26,737 bases of DNA from Spongospora subterranea. Taxonomy: Eukaryota; Endomyxa; Phytomyxea; Plasmodiophorida; Plasmodiophoridae. The position numbers were made by a program, and so were the translations under genes. The DNA is taken from NCBI GenBank assembly GCA_900404475.1, contig OUQQ01000336.1:1-26737 (forward strand), written 5' to 3'. Numbering within the stretch: the stretch's first letter is position 1; each line of letters begins with the position of its first letter. Positions 9,434-18,262 of this stretch are shown here, in pieces. The notes under the pieces were generated by a model. It made no database searches, was not told where the DNA came from, and saw only the letters and a program-made list of their open reading frames with translations.

Positions 9434-9960
9434 AAAGATTGTCGATTTCGAGACGTAATGAGGAGGCGATGAGTGCCACATGGCCTCTAATAAACTGTCA
9501 TGACATAACCTGATGCGTTGTGAATGCAATTCGCGAACAGGGGGACGAGTATTCAGGATATATCCTTTTAATTTCAACGTTCAGGTTTTCAGACAAAGCG
9601 ACAATGTTTTGCTCAATTGCCTTTCTGCTTAATTACGGTTTTGTCTGAAGTGTCATTTTTGTTCATGCTTAATTTCTAGCTCGTGTGTTAACTTGCTGAG
9701 CTTGTTTGTTGATTGTTTTTTCCTGGAATTGGTATTAGGGAGCGGATGCTAAAACGAAGGCGGGGGCTAGAGACTAATTACAAGGAAAACAACGATGCGT
9801 TTAGTGAAACTAGTAATTTGATCTGAGGCTATGGCTTGAATACTCGTCCCCCTGTTCACGAAAATTGCATTCACAACGCATCAGGTTATGTCATGACAGT
9901 TTATTAGAGGCCATGTGACACTCATCGCCTCCTCATTACGTCTCGAAATCGACAATCTTT
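9434..9960. mobile_element. 527-bp element with long terminal inverted repeats
   Basis: Bases 9434-9555 are the near-perfect reverse complement of 9837-9960: the left end begins AAAGATTGTCGATTTCGAG and the right end finishes with its complement. The arms differ by a few substitutions and short indels. The 281-bp core has no coding frame. Size, long inverted ends and lack of a gene fit a non-autonomous foldback or MITE-like element. I could not find a convincing target-site duplication. An inverted duplication of other origin is possible. Confidence 0.75.
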
Positions 9961-10032
9961 CATGGTCGCCATCCTGGCTAGGTACGCGGCCAACTGGACG
10001 ACCACACATGGTATCGCCAAACCCAGCGCCTT

Positions 10033-10481
10033 TTATTGTCTGTTTGATGGCAGCATATGGAACTGGTCGAAACCATCAGACGCCATGATCGTCGCCAGCT
10101 GTATACATGAGGCTCTTGCTGCTGAAATTCGTTTTGGAAGATGAGATTGCTAACCATCAAATGGACCGATTCGCATGTGAACTATGATATCATGACGTGG
10201 CTGGAGATTACCTTGAAAGTATCGTTCCTAGTGCAATCATAGCTTGTAATCTTGTGCGCGTTTGCCACAAACCTGTTTCCGTCAAAAGAATGGTGCGGCC
10301 GATGTTCGCCGGAGGTGAATGATTCTTGCAAGGTCAGTTGGACATCATCCAGGGTTTTAATCATCGAAGTTTCAGAGCACGAATAGTCTACGAGTGTCAC
10401 TATTCGAACGACGACATGCTGAGCCAAACAGAATGAGATGAGGCGTCTCATCGATTCGGTGGCCTCGAGTAGCCGCATTAG
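10033..10481 (-). CDS. small spliced gene, ~112 residues, unrecognised
   Basis: Three exons join in phase: 10481-10273, 10227-10212 (only 16 bp) and 10149-10033, with introns of 45 and 62 bp. The product begins at an internal ATG (10478) with MRLLEATESMRRLISFCLA, runs through LVDYSCSETSMIKTLDDVQ and ends ASDGFDQFHMLPSNRQ. A good acceptor (CTGACAG) just before 10481 suggests an earlier exon, possibly the open stretch reading SPYQVGDVFLVNIAQ near 10615-10560, but I could not join it with a normal-sized intron. The micro-exon makes the model fragile. No family recognised. It is divergent from the small plus-strand model at 10670. Confidence 0.35.
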
Positions 10482-10669
10482 CTGTCAGACGATTGGCTGC
10501 TGATCAAGAAGCGTCAAGGTTGTTGATTTTTCTGTATCAGTTTTAGCAAGGACGATCAGGCGCACTTTGGGCAATATTCACAAGAAAGACGTCCCCAACC
10601 TGGTATGGAGACTCATAATAATATCATGTCGAACATGCGATTAGGTCATTTTTATTTACCACAAAACAC

Positions 10670-10916
10670 ATGGCAGTTAGAGCGAAAGTATATCGCCAGT
10701 TCAATCCAGATCTGGACCAGATATCGATTACTGACATTAGTGTGATACGAAAGAAAAGTGAACTGTAAGTTCAAGCGCGCTAGAGACATTGAAGGTCGTT
10801 CGTATTTCAAGTCTGGAAGACACCAGCCTGATCTCAGTTGCAGCGGAGGACAAATTAGGTCCAAAGATGATTTTTCGACGACTAGAAATTTCAATGGTCC
10901 CAAAGACGACATGTGA
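10670..10916 (+). CDS. possible small two-exon gene, 57 residues
   Basis: Exon 1 (10670-10764) begins MAVRAKVYRQFNPDLDQIS and ends at a consensus donor GTAAGT. The intron (10765-10837, 73 bp, ending ATCTCAG) leads to exon 2 ending GPKDDM at the TGA of 10914-10916. A second acceptor six bases on (TTGCAG) keeps frame. Without splicing the frame stops after 32 codons. The minus strand is also open here. No family recognised. Confidence 0.25.
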
Positions 10917-10990
10917 ACCGATTCATGTGTTCTAAATCAATCATGTTAAAATCGAAAGTCATGTTTATTCCTTTGAATATAAGCTGGTTT

Positions 10991-11440
10991 TCAAGCACCC
11001 CTCATACCAAAAACATTTCCCATCTGTGCATGTTCCGTTGCATATATTGCTGCAGCAGCGATTCCGCCAAATATTGCCATCTTGGGCGAGATAAAACAAA
11101 GCACAACGCCTCCGACAACAGCAGCACATGCCATAGCAGTTTCGCCGCTTGCCAAGTTCGGCCAGCGCCTTTCGGGCGCTTGCAACGAGCGCCTAATGTC
11201 GTCATTTTCAGAAAGCCCCACGTCCACGTGCTGGAGCGATTTCCTCTGGTGAATGTCGCTGTCGGTGCTCCTGACATCAGATGATGAACAAGACGAGTTA
11301 TCAGCAGATGGCGCTTTGGCTGGTGCAGTGGCAGCCATAATATTTTGTTTCAGACGAATAAACTCCTCTTCCGTAATTGTCCCATCAGCTCGTAGATCTC
11401 TCAGCTCCATTAGCTGGTCCAGAATCGATCGCGTTGCCAT
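10991..11440 (-). CDS. SHOCT-like domain plus hydrophobic hairpin protein, paralogue B
   Basis: 149 residues from the ATG at 11440. Residues ~5-33 (ILDQLMELR, LRADGTITEEEFI, RLKQNIM) are nearly identical to paralogue A and fit the SHOCT motif. The linker (Ser/Asp rich, then ERRWPNLASGE) differs almost completely. The hydrophobic pair CAAVVGGVVLC and MAIFGGIAAAAIYAT around a Pro-Lys turn is again conserved, so the two ends are kept while the middle drifts, as in a real protein family. The tail lacks paralogue A's 13-residue repeat. Same strand as A, 7.6 kb away, with similar upstream sequence, so a segmental gene duplication is likely. Anchoring in a membrane by the hairpin is inferred; function is unknown. 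Confidence 0.6.
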   Translation of the reverse strand: MATRSILDQLMELRDLRADGTITEEEFIRLKQNIMAATAPAKAPSADNSSCSSSDVRSTDSDIHQRKSLQHVDVGLSENDDIRRSLQAPERRWPNLASGETAMACAAVVGGVVLCFISPKMAIFGGIAAAAIYATEHAQMGNVFGMRGA

Positions 11441-11703
11441 TGCTAGTAAGAAGTGTGGGAGTCCGGAAGGAAAGTGATCAAACAAATAGCAGGAATTGGT
11501 GACTGAATCGGAATTGGTTTATCATCCGATTAGTTGAGTCACCTGAGAACTGATTGATGGGATTTTGGGCCGAAAAATCACAATGGCTTTATGTAAACAA
11601 CTTATGTATCCAAATCCGATCTTTCAGACGTGGCATCGAGAAGTAGAGAATCTAGCTTAGAGGAAAATTTGCATAAAGAGGAAAACGGCTAGCCAATCGC
11701 CAT

Positions 11704-11999
11704 ATGACATCTCCGTTAATTTTCGCAACAAAACAACTTAAAGATCGCATTAATGAAGCCGAAAAACAAAGAAAAGCTGATGAAAAAAGAGTCGCAGACC
11801 AAGCCATCATACAACTAACTCGAGCTGACCTTACGAAATCGATTCGTCAGACCATCAAACAACAATCAAGTAAGTCACAAAATGCTCAAGGCGACTTGCG
11901 ACATTCTCCACCAAGCCGCACGCCCAACAAGGAGAACCCCAAATCCGAAAAACGCCACCTGCGAAGGTCCTAAACACAATAATCACCAACTCTACCTAA
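11704..11999 (+). CDS. small charged coiled-coil protein, two exons, 77 residues
   Basis: Exon 1 (11704-11869) begins MTSPLIFATKQLKDRINEAE and is strongly charged and helical (KQRKADEKRVADQA, TKSIRQTIKQQS), so a coiled coil is likely. It ends at a consensus GTAAGT donor. With the acceptor at 11931 (62-bp intron) exon 2 (11932-11999) reads EPQIRKTPPAKVLN and stops. An alternative acceptor at 11915 leads to a longer tail stopping at 12130, and the unspliced frame stops at 11973. Family unrecognised; a retroelement gag origin cannot be excluded. Confidence 0.35.
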
Positions 12000-12139
12000 A
12001 ATTCATAATCATCTACCGTCTAAGTTTCCAAATATTTCCGATATTCAAATTCTGGAGCTGTACTAATATATCCAACAATCATTCAATTTTTCGTCCGCAA
12101 AATTCAGCCTCTAAAACAAGGAATTTGTAAATCACATTC

Positions 12140-12292
12140 TTAGCGCTAGAAGACGTGATTTACCTGACAGAAACGAGTCCCTCCCCCCTAGATTATAACC
12201 TCTTTTACAAAATCATTGGGTTCTTAATCGGTTCCCTAAATCCTAACGGCTCGATTTCGTTTTTGTCAGGTGAATGACTTCTTCTAGCGCTA
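12140..12292. mobile_element. 153-bp inverted-repeat element (MITE-like)
   Basis: The left end TTAGCGCTAGAAGACGTGAT and the right end (12257-12292) are reverse complements over about 36 bp with three mismatches and no gap, each running into a CCTGACA block. The core is A/T rich and non-coding. No clear target-site duplication. Read as RNA it would form a long hairpin. Confidence 0.7.
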
Positions 12293-12542
12293 AAAGTTAG
12301 CAAGGTCCTGGTTGTCCAGGGTGCTGGATTGGATTTGCGGACGAAAAGTGCTGATCGACTATTAGATTAGAACAGGTTAAGTTAGATGGGTAGTGATCAA
12401 GGAATAGTAGTCTTGAATGGATAGTTGGCTAGGGTGCTCTTCTAGCTTCCAACGCCAACACGGTCATTCCAACTCTTGTGCCGATTCCGCAGCCTAAACG
12501 GTGTTGGCGTCTCAGGATTAAGAGCCTGGACTCGGGTTGCCA

Positions 12543-12557
12543 ACACACACACACACA
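12543..12557. repeat. short (AC)n microsatellite
   Basis: About seven AC units just downstream of the gypsy pol fragment (read on the minus strand). Confidence 0.85.
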
Positions 12558-12619
12558 TAATTAGATCGGTGGATAACAAGATCTGTATTAGAACTGAAAA
12601 CTCAGGACAACAGACGGGT

Positions 12620-13441
12620 TTAATCCGTCTCATTTTTCCCTTCATGTGGAGAAACTCGAAAAATGTCTTGAAATTTTCGGTCGTTTTTCTGGAGAAGAGT
12701 CTTAACATGAGTCGGACATTCAACCAACAAATGATCGAGTGGCTCCCAGGTATTAATTTCCTGGGTGAAACCAAACCACCTATTCAATAAAACCCATGAT
12801 CCGTCTTTCTTCCTACGAACATCCATGATCTCTTGAACTTCGAAGCTCGTGTTATCATGCGCTTGTTGAGCTAATAGGTCGGTAGTTATGTTCAAAGACG
12901 AATCAGCATAAAACTTGAGGCGTTGCCCATGCACCTCAGAGACTTGTCTGGTAACCAGATCTTCCACTTGAAAAACAAAGTCGGACACTGCTCCTTTGAT
13001 ACGTGCAGGTCCATGCCATTTGAAGTTTAGCTTTCCATCCAATTGACGTTGGGGCATAGCGTAAAGCACAAAATCCCCTGCAACAAAATTGGCCTTTGAG
13101 GCACGCTGATGTCGGTTATGTCGCCGTCGTGTTTCTCTCAAACACGGGAGACTTCACGATGCATATTGGCAAAAGTGTTTCTTAGCTTAACAACATGAGC
13201 ATCTAAATCTTCTGTTGATAGTTGGACGAGTATAACTTTCGACCTGTTAGGAGACCAGATTGCATCTAACGGAGACGATGGCTCTCTGCCCGAAAACAAG
13301 GTTATTGGAGCAAAAACCAAATGAGGGTGAGACCGAGTTATTCAGAGAGAAACGAACCAGCGGCAGGAGTGTAGGCCACTCATTGCGATTGAGTCGCATT
13401 TCCGAACATTATCTCCTTAACACTGACAAAACGTGAGAATT
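12620..13441 (-). pseudogene. Ty3/gypsy chromovirus integrase C-terminus with chromodomain
   Basis: The minus strand from 13441 gives integrase pieces NRNEWPTLLPLVRFSLNN, then FSGREPSSPLDAIW, the usual region between the DDE core and the C-terminal domain. Frame shifts near 13320. At 13141 a further slip joins ...MHREVSRV to RETRRRHNRHQRASKANF, followed by FVAGDFVLYAMPQ and a GKLNFKWHGPARI stretch (GPY/F-like). Residues ~100-155 of the last frame form a chromodomain (EVQEIMDVRRKKDGSW, LNRWFGF, NTWEPLDHL). That marks the chromovirus branch, whose integrase tail is thought to steer insertion by binding chromatin. No LTR was found. Two or more frameshifts make it a relic. Confidence 0.82.
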
Positions 13442-13764
13442 TGTTTTCTCAACGACACCATGAGACCACGGCGTTCAACTTATAACCGGTTTTTTTGGAG
13501 AACCATCCGAAAGGACACGTTTGAGTTCGTGGATAAATGTCTGCAGACGTCAAGTTCTCACGTTTTGTCAGTGTTAAGGAGCTTATGTTCGGGAATGCGA
13601 CTCAATCGCAATGAGTGGCCTACACTCGGTCTCACCTTCATTTGGTTTTGCTCCAATAACGTTGTTTTCGGGCAGAGAGCCATCGTCTCCGTTAGATGCA
13701 ATCTGGTCCCCCAACAGGTCGAAAGTTACAAACGTCCAAATATCAACAAAAACTTTAGATGCTC
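13197..13764. repeat. head-to-head inverted copies of gypsy integrase
   Basis: Bases 13197-13441 match the reverse complement of 13555-13764 closely, including GCGACTCAATCGCAATGAG and GGCAGAGAGCCATCGTCTCC. The right arm lacks about 32 bp present in the left one. The spacer (13442-13554) is single copy and may be integrase sequence just upstream of the plus-strand arm. Confidence 0.85.
13500..13764 (+). pseudogene. second gypsy integrase fragment, plus strand
   Basis: Reads on the plus strand as RLNRNEWPTL, then, after a deletion and frame change, SPSFGFAPITLFSGREPSSP, equivalent to part of the minus-strand copy. It breaks off abruptly at about 13764 within the stretch that corresponds to STEDLDAHVV in the other copy. 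Non-functional. Confidence 0.75.
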
Positions 13765-14438
13765 TACCGATAATGTTCTCACCACGAACGATCTTGAACC
13801 AACTGCTGACGCCATAGTTGGCAACGGCAACCCGTAGTTGAATAAATGTTCTTGATATTCCACCCAGTTTCAATAAAGTATTGAGACGAAGCGAATAGGG
13901 CAGGTCGTCAACCCGATCGTATAGGCCCATATAGGTCGGTCAACTCAACCAAATGAGAATCAAGACTCTACATACACATCCTTTTGTGATCAACAAAACT
14001 GAAGGTACTGTACTACTGATGTTTCCCAGTTAGATTCAGATCCTGCCAGTACACCAAACGGGGGTTATGACCTAGAAAGAAATGGAATTATGACTCTGAA
14101 CGTATCACATTTGGAACCTATAGCAATGACATGACGTCAATTTTGAGGTTCGCGACTTGTGCTATATTTAGAATCTTTAATCGCCAAACACATCCCATCT
14201 ATGACAAATTTCTTCAAAATCTACAAAATTACCGAGAGAACCTGAAAAAATCGGGTTTGATGTTCTGTATTTGGAAAATTCAGCACAATCAGCGATTGCC
14301 TGATTTATGTCAGCAAACAGCACTTGCAGGTCGATCATGATGCAGCTCGTTTGGAGCCTAACCATTCGATTACATTGTCGATGTCCCATTGGTCGTGTGT
14401 AGGTCGTGAACAAATAAGCCCGCGGCGGAGTCCGTGGA
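13765..14438. other. unresolved stretch upstream of the PELP1-like gene
   Basis: Two minus-strand frames look coding-like: 13930 to about 13770 (LNTLLKLGGISRTFIQLR, then ANYGVSSWFKIVRGENII) and 14413-14177 (IDLQVLFADINQAIADCA). The first is cut off where the plus-strand integrase fragment ends, so it could be a host gene interrupted by the retroelement. The second could be an integrase zinc-finger relic. I cannot decide. The promoter of the PELP1-like gene should also lie here. Confidence 0.3.
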
Positions 14439-16706
14439 ATGGCAATTTCCTCACTTTGTCAGGGCAACTCCTGGGGTGAGCTGGTCGTACAGGGTATGGC
14501 CAACACTACAATGGATCCAGTTCAGTCTTGCCGGGCCATATTATCCAATATATTGACACTATCAGACCCAATTCTATGCAAAGACGCTGTCCATGTTAGT
14601 GAGGTCCTCTGCAATCACTCGGTCCACAGATATTGTCGTAATCAACCCGAACTCGATAAATGGGTTGACCGCGTTAAGGATCTATGTCAACGGCGTCCAT
14701 CTGACTCGTCTAACGAAGGGAATATAATCGATGTGTCTGGTAAACGGATAACCGAACAGCAATGTGAGCTAGGTTGGTGGGCTGCGTCACTGTTCATTCA
14801 GACCTCGTGTGGAAACGGATCAGATCTGCCATCAACACTGGCAAACACTTGGATCATTCAGCTGGCTCGTCTGGTAAAGAAGCAGGGCCCTCATCGTGCC
14901 ATGGCATTGAATGCGTTGATCACGGTTATACAGACGAGTGATGTGTCACGAGAGACGCTCATGGCGTCTGTAAATCCATTGTGCCAATACCTATTGGGAT
15001 CATTACTTGATTCTACCCCATCTTGGGGAGCATTAGCACTCAATGTCATCAGTGACCTTGCTCGTCTCTGCACAACATCCATGAAACCATCGTCACTGGG
15101 TATTATTGAACGATGTCTGGCACTTGCCGATCATGACAACGACGCCATCCGATCCTGCTCCGTCAACACTATCGCCACCGTTGCCATATTCGCCTCTGGC
15201 TCGCAGGACCTTATCACGATTCTCTTGGATGGTGTCGATAACATCCTCCTTCATCATCTTTTCTCATCGCTATCGACCACCGCCCAATCAGCCCCTTCCT
15301 GTTCTCCATTCTCTACCGATATTCCTTCATCTTCCCCATTGCCTATAGTCTCCGTTTTGAAACGATTCGACTTCCTGTGTTCCTGTATCGTTAGATTGCT
15401 GTCGATTACGTCACCGTCACCATTCACGATACCGATCCAGCGCCTGTTGGCCCTAGCGGATCACGTTACCGGCATTGTCATAGCGCCACAAGCGTTACAG
15501 GTCATATCAGGTCGGGCCATATCAACATTGACTTTATATGGCGTCCTGCCTCGCATACAATCGACTACGATGCGAATTTTGGTTGCGTTATTACAACGCT
15601 GTGGTCAGCGTCTGCTCCCGTACGTTAATATTATCGCCCGTATCGTTCCACGTCTGCCGTTATCTGAGGCGATCCCGGTCGTGACCTCCGCCGTTTCGTC
15701 AATCAAAGCGGGGGTTGTTCATTCAATTGTTTCACCAATAATTCCATCTTTACTATCGTTGATTGACGATCTCCCTACGAATACGACTCACATTATTCAG
15801 GGTGGCATCAATCGTGCAAAATCCCAATCCGCTCAGGCTCGTTCCGCTCCAAAGTCTCAAGAATCCGTTGAGCCCGCCCTGGTGCTGTTGAAGTTCACGT
15901 TGATTCATACCGGGAGTCTTCTTCCTTTATCCGATCTGGAGTCCATCACCAACACTTTAATCGCCTCTCTGTCCTCATCACAATCGCGCCCGTTAATATA
16001 CGCTTGTCTATGGCATTCCTTATCAGCATATTATTCTATTGGGCCCAATCTCGCTCTGCTCAGGATCTGTACTCGGTTATTCTCGTCAGGAATGTGTGAT
16101 CTCGATCCGGAAGTGGCGTTGATCTGTACTCAGGCGCTGTCGACCTGCCATCATTTATCGACCCCATCTGTCCCAATCTGTATTGATCATCCAGTGCTTC
16201 CCGCTCCCAGCCTGTCCAATGAACGTGTCCTCAGTGATCATGCCCCGATTGTTGAGGTTCCTGAACTCACCCCGCAGGCGAATCTCTCTCGTTTGTCCAT
16301 CGATCTCGAAGATGGTCAGATGCATCTTGTTCCTGACACCGATGATTGTGATCTTGCTCATGCGGATTGTCAAACTGACGGTCAACAAATAATTGAGCAG
16401 GAACATGACCGGCCAGTTGTCCTGATCGATCAGGCAGGCGAACTCCCTTTAACAGATCAAGATATGATGGACACTTCTTCTGAATATCCTGTTGATGTCG
16501 TCGAATCAGGAGGAAATGTCGTTCTGCCAGACAGGTTTCAACACGTTGAACCAATTAAAGTCGAATCTTTAATACGCCCAACACTGAAGCGGAAGCAACC
16601 TGAACCGTATATTAGTGCCGAATCCGAACTGAACCCGGATTGTGCCTTATTGGTTGACGATGGCCCTGATGATATTGACGATCAGACGCCATTGTGGACT
16701 TTGTGA
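14439..16706 (+). CDS. PELP1: PELP1/RIX1-like ribosome-biogenesis scaffold
   Basis: 755 residues, one exon; an in-frame TAA at 14415 sets the ATG at 14439 as the first possible start. The N-terminal two thirds is all-helical repeat sequence (HEAT-like). Residues ~300-420 follow the RIX1/PELP1 family: VLKRFDFLCSCIVRLL, then FTIPIQRLLALADHVTGI, then VLPRIQSTTMRILVALLQR and RLLPYVNIIARIVPRLP, in the order and spacing of the human protein. The last ~130 residues are acidic and low in structure with a basic patch near the end (LKRKQPE), like PELP1's acidic tail and a nuclear signal. The family scaffolds the RIX1/rixosome complex (with TEX10/IPI1, WDR18/IPI3) in ITS2 processing and late 60S maturation. 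Divergence is high, so the name rests on pattern rather than identity. Confidence 0.62.
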   Translation: MAISSLCQGNSWGELVVQGMANTTMDPVQSCRAILSNILTLSDPILCKDAVHVSEVLCNHSVHRYCRNQPELDKWVDRVKDLCQRRPSDSSNEGNIIDVSGKRITEQQCELGWWAASLFIQTSCGNGSDLPSTLANTWIIQLARLVKKQGPHRAMALNALITVIQTSDVSRETLMASVNPLCQYLLGSLLDSTPSWGALALNVISDLARLCTTSMKPSSLGIIERCLALADHDNDAIRSCSVNTIATVAIFASGSQDLITILLDGVDNILLHHLFSSLSTTAQSAPSCSPFSTDIPSSSPLPIVSVLKRFDFLCSCIVRLLSITSPSPFTIPIQRLLALADHVTGIVIAPQALQVISGRAISTLTLYGVLPRIQSTTMRILVALLQRCGQRLLPYVNIIARIVPRLPLSEAIPVVTSAVSSIKAGVVHSIVSPIIPSLLSLIDDLPTNTTHIIQGGINRAKSQSAQARSAPKSQESVEPALVLLKFTLIHTGSLLPLSDLESITNTLIASLSSSQSRPLIYACLWHSLSAYYSIGPNLALLRICTRLFSSGMCDLDPEVALICTQALSTCHHLSTPSVPICIDHPVLPAPSLSNERVLSDHAPIVEVPELTPQANLSRLSIDLEDGQMHLVPDTDDCDLAHADCQTDGQQIIEQEHDRPVVLIDQAGELPLTDQDMMDTSSEYPVDVVESGGNVVLPDRFQHVEPIKVESLIRPTLKRKQPEPYISAESELNPDCALLVDDGPDDIDDQTPLWTL

Positions 16707-17212
16707 TCGCCCCGTATTTCACATTGTTCTATAACCTCATCTCAACCTATTCAAACCTTTTAATATAAATTTTCAGCTCTAAATCATGTGTGGCGACAGG
16801 TTGTCTGAATAGTCGTGTTGTTGTTATACACTCGTTGGAGATAGATTCGGATTCAGAAACACAGTGTTAGCATGAAAACTGACAAGAATCGCGAAATGGA
16901 TCATCGTGCCAATATGTAAATCGTAGAAATTTAACTGTGAATGTATCGGTAATGTGAATGGCGTAGCTATTTTTTTTTAACTTTATTCAGCGAAGAATTA
17001 TTGGCGCACCGGTTTTGCTTGCGTCTGAATTTTAAATTGAAAAACAATTTGAACGGCTTTATAAATACTGCATATTCCTCATCGTTGCTGTATGAACATA
17101 TACTTGAAAAGCAATGCAGAATGCTTTCTGGCTCAATACGAACATTTCTATCAGGAGACCTACTCTACAATCGGTCAGGTATTATTTTTTACATTTGACG
17201 CCAGTTCTGATT
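16707..17212. other. 3' flank of the PELP1-like gene
   Basis: A/T-rich sequence with a T run at 16970-16978. It probably holds the PELP1-like 3' untranslated region. A frame open on the plus strand at 17001-17198 starts without a good context and looks like chance. Confidence 0.4.
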
Positions 17213-17756
17213 TCAGCAAATAATTAAGGGGCGATTGACCAGATTCTCCTGAAATCGCGTTGTTTCTGAGCAGGAAAAGTCTATCGTTTGCGGGCAATCA
17301 ATGAGTTCGAAAACTGCCAGCCTTAGTTTATATGGTATCGCGTTCTGAGCGGATCTGTACGCCTTGCTCTCAGTTTCCACAAGGACTATCTGACACAATT
17401 CTCAAAGATAATCGCCGATCATATTGGTTATTCCAGAAATGCGATGGCATGGCAGTGGCCATCGCCATACAAGTAGGGTCAGCGTGACGATAAGGAAATT
17501 GTTTGAATTCACAGCTGCCTTAACCCAGACAAACTTTGAGTTGTCGTCCTATATAATTCGAAAACTACTTGTTGAAAGAAGCTGGGTGACAACCTTTGCG
17601 GTAAAATGCTGTGTGCTCGTCGAAGTTGCCCCAGTCAAGGAGCAAGTTCCACTTCAATTACCTTGCACAGGCCGATTTGGTGGCGTAATCGTTGCGTCGA
17701 GTTGTGGGAGAAGTTACGGGACGACGGGGCGTAAATGGCACATCAATCGGCGTCAT
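17213..17756 (-). CDS. tentative multi-exon gene, unrecognised
   Basis: Exon 1 (17756-17662) reads MTPIDVPFTPRRPVTSPTTR and ends at an AAG/GTAATT donor. A 53-bp intron (17661-17609, ending CACACAG) joins it in phase 2 to exon 2 (17608-17525): LPQRLSPSFFQQVVFELYR. A further minus-strand stretch ending at 17213 (IVLVETESKAYRSAQN, YKLRLAVFELIDCP) looks coding and may be the last exon, but I could not join it in phase, so the middle is unresolved. The basic Pro/Thr-rich N-terminus followed by a helical part suggests a small nuclear protein. The plus strand is also open at 17424-17780, which weakens the call. Confidence 0.33.
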
Positions 17757-17971
17757 CTGAGAAAACTACTTGAATATTGACCCGGATCACACAGTTTCGA
17801 TCAGTTATTGTTGTGTTGAGGTCGCGGTTCAATGAGTCCACCCTTGTGTGTCTCCATCTGCGATATGACCCAGCGAAAGGTTGCTCGAATCCGTTGCCGA
17901 ATACGTGTCAGAATGGCAACTTTAGTTGGACGGTTCAGGATGGAACGACGCTGCATACAGATCAGCAATGT

Positions 17972-18153
17972 TTATTCGATGCGAACTGAATAATCGTATC
18001 CAGGGAATGTTGATCCCTTCTCCCAGGGTGTAAACTACAGTCATCGTGATCACCATGTCCTGGATATAACTGCAGTACCTGGGACAACTGGCCAAGGGAG
18101 TAGAATGTCCCGCCTTCTGATAACACTGCATACGAATATCGGAAAAACATCAT
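17972..18153 (-). CDS. possible small two-exon gene, 45 residues
   Basis: Exon 1 (18153-18079) begins MMFFRYSYAVLSEGGTFY. A 44-bp GT-AG intron joins it in phase 0 to exon 2 (18034-17972), FTPWEKGSTFPGYDYSV, which ends in TAA. It is divergent from RRP6, whose ATG lies 110 bp away, so the two would share a promoter region. No family recognised; the short length makes chance possible. Confidence 0.22.
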
Positions 18154-18262
18154 GAAATTGTGACAGAATTTGCGTGACGGACTCCGCGATCTCTGAACTT
18201 TTGGCAGATCGACCTGGGGAAAACGGATTATTCGACTTGACCGAATCAAGGATTTTGGGTCA

